This document shows positions 59,501 to 64,000 of a stretch of 64,000 nucleotides of DNA, one piece after another; position 1 is the first letter of the stretch, and each line of letters begins with the position of its first letter. The position numbers and the translations under genes are program-made. This stretch comes from Larimichthys crocea (lineage: Eukaryota > Chordata > Actinopteri > Sciaenidae): positions 10,444,908 to 10,508,907 of the forward strand of contig NC_040021.1 of assembly GCF_000972845.2 (NCBI RefSeq). The letters are read 5' to 3'. The notes beneath the pieces are model-generated. The model saw only the letters and a list, made by a program, of their open reading frames with translations. It was not told the DNA's origin and searched no databases.

Positions 59501-61791
59501 TCAGGGAAAATAAACTTTATATAACTCTGGCCCTGTGTTGTTCAGACTCTCACCATGTCAATAGAGACCAAACCAAAGTTGATGATGATGGCGGTGAGGG
59601 TGAGGAGGTTGCGCGCACTGTTGTTTTCATGGATCCAGCAGCAGAACTGCTGAAGAGATGCAGGAGCCGACTTGAACTCTTCAGCCAGGGCCAACAACAG
59701 CAACAGCACGTAGGCGAGCAGGAAGACCGAGAACTGCAGGAAGGCCGGGAGAAGCCTGCAGAGGAAGAACAACCCAAGGAGGATAAGAGGGAGTGGAAGG
59801 AAGTGAGTAAAGCAGTGAAAATGTTAAACCGGAGTTAAATGGAAAAAAAAAAGTGTGTGACATACACACTGGAAAAAGTGTGAAATTAAGGTGTGGGTTA
59901 AGATTCAAAAGTTTAATTATCAATACTACCACCAGATGGCACCAAAGTAAAAACTTTTAGTGAGGCTGCTTGAAAGCTGATATTTTCAATTAGGAAAAGC
60001 TAAATTTGCTTTTAGTATATTTGAATACAGATGTAATTTATTACATCTGAAAGCTGTAATCCAAAACTTATCGAACTCATGACAAATCATCCAGTGTATA
60101 TACCACCTGGTCGATGCATACTAACCTGATCAACCTATTTTACCTTGTTGTTGTTGGTTTACATTGTCCAGGTAATATTAATGTGAAAATATAATTGATT
60201 CGGACATATTAATTAAAAACTACAGAGTGAAGTTAAAATGAACACATGCTGACTTTGCTAGCTTTGTTGGTGTCCTACCTGGGTGCAGGAATGAGTATCT
60301 GGACAGCCATGAGGAAGAGGAGCATGATGAAGGAGCACACTAGGTTGGAGGTGAACATTTCATCTCTCATCTGGGAGAACTGGACCGACCAAAACAGATA
60401 AAATATGATGAAGATGTGTGCTCATAAACTCGTTTCCTCCTACCAAACACTGTTTGAACCCTCATCCACACCAGCTCACCTTGTCCTCAATGTGTGTGTC
60501 TTTGAACACCAGGGTCAGCGGAGTGATGTGCTCCCTGTGCATACGCTCACTGCTTCGAACCTCAATAGCATGTTTGATGCGTTTGTTGATCTCTCTGGAG
60601 GTAGAGTGCCAAATGTTAGGCAGTGAGCCATTTGTAAAAGAGGCCAGGATCTGCAAGAGAAGAACATAATGGTGTGAGAAGAATCAGGTTAAAGAACCTC
60701 AAACATGTCTTGCACTGTAGGAATTAGGATTGAAACATTTTACTACCTAGGCCTAACAATAATATCCCTGCACATACACTGTTCATGTTAATGGCGTTCC
60801 CGAAGGGCGTCTCTGGGGTCCAGGTTCGATTCGTTTTCAGGACTTTGGGAGGCTCGATATGCTCAAATTTGTTATTTCCCTCCTGAGGGCAGATGAGGAA
60901 AGTGTCGATATTGTGTTTGAGCAGAAACTCGTTCCTGTCACGGCCGTGACCGTCTTCTGTTTTGTAGGTTCCCTGTAGACAGTCCAGAGTCGCCCTCGAG
61001 ATGTGGATGCGCCTGGATGAGACAGAACAGAAGCAGGGGAAATGACTGATGAGAAGAAATCTCAAAGAAAAGAAATTAATAATTTGCCTGAAGCCTGTCA
61101 AGTACTGTCTAACGTAGAAAAGCTCGATTTTTATGCTGTGTTGCAGTGTTTCTATGATTTGGATCCCTGTTGAAATCTAGATTTCAAAATTACAAATGTG
61201 CCTTAAAATTTTGACTACATTTCAAAATTTACAGGACATTTTTTTGTCTGATGGAGGGCCTACAACTCTGAGTCATTTTAATTTAATTTAATTTTATTAC
61301 TACATTGAGACGGCAAATATTATCACAGATAGAAGGATAACAGTAGGCTCTAGGTGGCTTTATATAAAAATATGGTAACCTGGGCTGAGCAGAGACCACT
61401 TACCCTGGAATGCCCCCAGCCTCCAACATGTTGGCAATACCCACATCCCAGGACCAGACATCAAACTGCCATTTCTGCAGACCCAACACCCCACACAGGA
61501 CAGAGCCTGAGTGGATCCCGATCCTCATATCCATGTTGAAGTTCAGCTCCTTCCGCACATACCTAAAGTAAAATGACAGAGAGTTGTACTTTTATTTTTT
61601 TACAGGAGATGGCATGATATAACCCTTCAAGAACTCCAGCGAGTTAAGACTGACCGTATGGTGTTGATCATAGCCAGGCCCATCTCAACACAATGACGTG
61701 CATGGGCGCGCTGTGGCTCAGGGACACCTGACACACAGTAGTAACAATCGCCCAATATCTTTATCCTTAGGCAGTGGTGCTCCTGTGATGA
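53270..61791. repeat. Large duplicated block, copy B (intact)
   Basis: The better-preserved partner of 43960-52262. It includes the non-coding 3' flank (53576-55912, no gene seen; with an unusual GC-rich segment at 53805-53880 also found at 44475-44555) and the last 15 coding exons of the adcy8-like gene. Confidence 0.92.
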
Positions 61792-63817
61792 GGCACCAGG
61801 GAGAAGATTAAATAAACTGTTGATGGAATAAAAAATGTGTTAAATATGCTGTGTTATCTATAAAAAAACTAAAACAAATTCTCACTTCTGCCAGTCGGTC
61901 AAAGCGTCCAAAGAGTTCGTTGAGGGTTCTGACCAGGTCCTGTGCTGACAGGTTCATGGACAACAGAGTGAAGCCCTTGATGTCTGCAAAAAGGATGCTG
62001 CAAAGAAGAGAGAGGGAGTTATAAAAGAGAATATACACCAAGACCTGTAAAATTATCAGTGATAAAATAAAAGCCAAGCATGAGAAGCTCATTTCCTAAA
62101 ATCCTCTTAAATAAACCTTAAAAATAACTGAAATCATGTGTGTGTATGTGTACCTGACATCTTTGTACTGGTGAATATAGATCTTGTGAAACTCATGAGG
62201 ACTGAGTTCATCTTCCAAAGAGCTCATGTCAGCGATCATCTCTAAAGAAACAAAGCGAGGCAGGATTGACAGCACCAGACGCTCCTGTGTGGCAAAATAG
62301 TAATCAGTGGTATATAATGGTATAACCAACATAAAGCTTGTTAATGGAGAAGGTTTTGAGTAAAGTGATATACGTCAACAGTGTTCATAATACAGTATGT
62401 CCCTGTCACCTGTCTTTGGTTCTCTTGCTCTAGCTTGAGGCGACCCGCAATGCAGCGCCGTGTCTCCAGGAAAACCTGTCTCTGGGTGTGATCTGTCAGG
62501 TAGTGGATGAACAAACCAGCTGTGTTCATACCCAGGTATAGTAGGGCTTTGGCAAACACCTGCATCAGAGAGAGATTTTGCATTCATACAAAACATTTTA
62601 ACCAGAAAAACTGAATGCATGAGGCACAAGAAGAGGATAAGGAATAAGAAATATTTTTCTTTTAATTAACATGACAGATGTCAGAGAGGCTTGTAGACAA
62701 CATCTGGGGCTGTAGTTGCGAGTAATAATTGTGAATATAAAAAGTTGTTGTCATAAATAGGCTTAGTTGGGCAAAACGTGAATTGTTCAGCGCAGTATGC
62801 TGGTGTGTCCCACAGTAAAAGAAAATATTGAAATGTTGTTTTTACATTAAAAAAACTGGCAGCTTTGGTTCAACAGTGCACCTGTAGTTTGTCTGGATCT
62901 GGGCATAATGACAACCCAGAAACCCAAAAATGTCATAGTATAGTAAACTTTGACAGTAAAGTAAGTCATCAAGAATGTTACTTTAGCTTTGATAATGATA
63001 AACTTAAAAAGACATTACACAATGTAATATTTTTGGGGGGACACACAACAGTTTAATCTGCTGATTTCCTCACCTTTCTCAAAAGCATGGCATCATTGTA
63101 GTGGTGTACTATCTCCACCAGAAGGTGCAGTACTGAGGTGATGGAGCCGGCGCAGATGGCCCACAGCAACGGTAATGGCAGCAGTGTGTATGTGGCAAAC
63201 AACGTGAATAAAACATACCACGATGGGTCTTTTTCCAGCCCATACACCAGTCCTCCCAACACCTGTGTGGTCTGCGACAGCCAGCTGGCTAGGCCAGCGC
63301 ACTGAAGCCACCGTGGGGACATAGAGTTTTTGCAGGTTAACACCAAGGTGCACAGTGCTATAGCCAACACCATGAAAATGGCTGTGAGGCAGCAACGGAG
63401 AGTGTCTGTGACCGCCTCAGGGGCCAGTGCCAGGTACAGAACCAATACGTGTAGCTTGGCCACTGCATCGATTACATTGGTGATGGCAAGTGAGTTGCGT
63501 CTTTGGTGGGAGTAGTGTTGCTGGTAGAGTTTCTCCAGGTCACGAGACTTGAAGGTGTGCCTCAGGGTAGGTATGTAGACCCCACGAATTGTGTGGCCCC
63601 AGTGCACAAAGAAGTCGGCATCGCTGGCGTAGTCATTAAAAGAACCCCTGACACTGGCCTGTGTGCAGGTAGATCCACGGGACTGAGAAGGGTGCACTCT
63701 GAACGTTGAGGAGCGGCGTTTCTGGACTCCACGTAAGCCCTTGTTGCGTATTTGTCTGTTGATTTCCTCCATGTAGGTATCTGTCACAAAGATTTTACTT
63801 GCTGGCTCAACACCCAC
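55913..63817 (-). CDS. adcy8: Adenylate cyclase type 8-like (5' end off window)
   Basis: Exons (minus): 63817-63074, 62559-62410, 62284-62154, 61997-61886, 61782-61655, 61562-61404, 61012-60778, 60650-60480, 60379-60279, 59755-59554, 59203-59111, 58975-58815, 58676-58595, 58471-58313, 58143-57997, 57861-57769, 57662-57548, 57417-57215, 56122-55913. The frame is continuous for 1131 aa; the N-terminal exon(s) lie to the right of the window. [20 protein letters not shown] and [17 protein letters not shown] are type-8 hallmarks. Two six-helix membrane domains and both catalytic domains are complete. C1 has ILFADIKGF and [10 protein letters not shown] (metal Asp residues). C2 has [34 protein letters not shown]. 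The C-terminal tail is short but keeps [14 protein letters not shown], aligned with the IQ-like calmodulin site of ADCY8. The enzyme makes cAMP at the plasma membrane, in ADCY8 stimulated by Ca2+/calmodulin. It could be a teleost adcy8 paralogue. Confidence 0.9.
62560..63073 (-). other. Intron of the adcy8-like gene, no other gene seen
   Basis: Bounded by the donor after LLRK (63073 downward) and the acceptor before [12 protein letters not shown]-rich and unique in this window. Confidence 0.7.
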
Positions 63818-64000
63818 CTGTCAAACACAACAAAAAAAAATCAGTTGGGTTTTGAAGTATCCCTACCACCCCTTTAACAAGTGATCAGTTAGTTGTGATG
63901 GTCCAGAATTTACTTAATGGTGGAAAACAAACCAATTACGGATGTGTCTTTATATTTACATGGTCTATAGTTCTTAATAATCATCATTGAACTGACACTG
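63818..64000 (-). other. Intron of the adcy8-like gene at the right edge
   Basis: A polypyrimidine tract and CAG acceptor (minus) immediately precede the exon that starts VGVEPASK. The N-terminal exon must be further right. Confidence 0.65.

Noticed and set aside
59437..59838. 133-aa plus-strand ORF with Gln/Glu-rich end
   Set aside because: Antisense of adcy8-like exon 59755-59554.
1..64000. CRISPR arrays, bacterial operons, tRNA or rRNA genes
   Set aside because: None seen; spliced vertebrate genes and LINE/SINE repeats exclude a prokaryotic context, and I recognised no tRNA cloverleaf by eye.

Overview
This is a vertebrate nuclear window, almost certainly from a ray-finned (percomorph-type) teleost. 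It has short spliced exons with GT-AG introns, CpG-poor AT-rich spacers, many (CA)n/(TG)n microsatellites and typical fish LINE/SINE tails. The gene order acbd3 - mixl1 - lin9 - parp1 matches human 1q42.12. There is no operon logic: these are independent eukaryotic transcription units, and most long ORFs in the raw six frames are antisense or intronic shadows.

Layout. At 4.6-5.0 kb lies the first coding exon of an NHS/NHSL-family gene (minus) that runs off the left edge. At 6.2-7.0 kb a consensus RFX X-box sits 78 bp upstream of what looks like an unrecognised small spliced gene on the plus strand. acbd3 (minus, 8 exons, 549 aa) fills 9.6-15.1 kb. mixl1, the Mix-like homeobox gene (plus, 4 exons, 342 aa), lies at 18.8-20.2 kb. 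It has a Smad-interaction motif and a compact promoter cluster of T-box, SMAD and TCF/LEF-like sites. lin9 (minus, 15 exons, 547 aa) is tail-to-tail with mixl1. At 29-32.7 kb the spacer is built from locally duplicated non-coding blocks and LINE tails. parp1 (minus, 23 exons, 1014 aa) fills 32.8-42.7 kb. Its last intron has U12-type signals and splits the codon of the catalytic glutamate. A complete single-exon adenosine-type GPCR sits on the plus strand inside parp1 intron 4.

From 44 kb to the right edge lies a type-8-like adenylate cyclase (minus). Its last 15 exons and downstream flank are present twice. The right copy (53.3-61.8 kb) is intact and continues into unique 5' exons up to 63.8 kb. 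The left copy (44.0-52.26 kb) is riddled with small indels and ends exactly at a 10-N assembly gap. Immediately right of the gap lies a fragment of coq9 (one whole and one partial exon). The most economical reading is an assembly or gap-fill artefact; a recent tandem duplication decaying into a pseudogene is the alternative.

Functionally the window mixes endoderm specification (mixl1), cell-cycle transcription (lin9, DREAM/MMB), DNA-damage signalling (parp1), Golgi scaffolding (acbd3) and purinergic/cAMP signalling (the adenosine receptor and the adenylate cyclase). I read the exon models by eye from splice sites and family knowledge. Reading frames stay consistent across all exons of acbd3, mixl1, lin9, parp1 and the adcy8-like gene, which is strong internal support.
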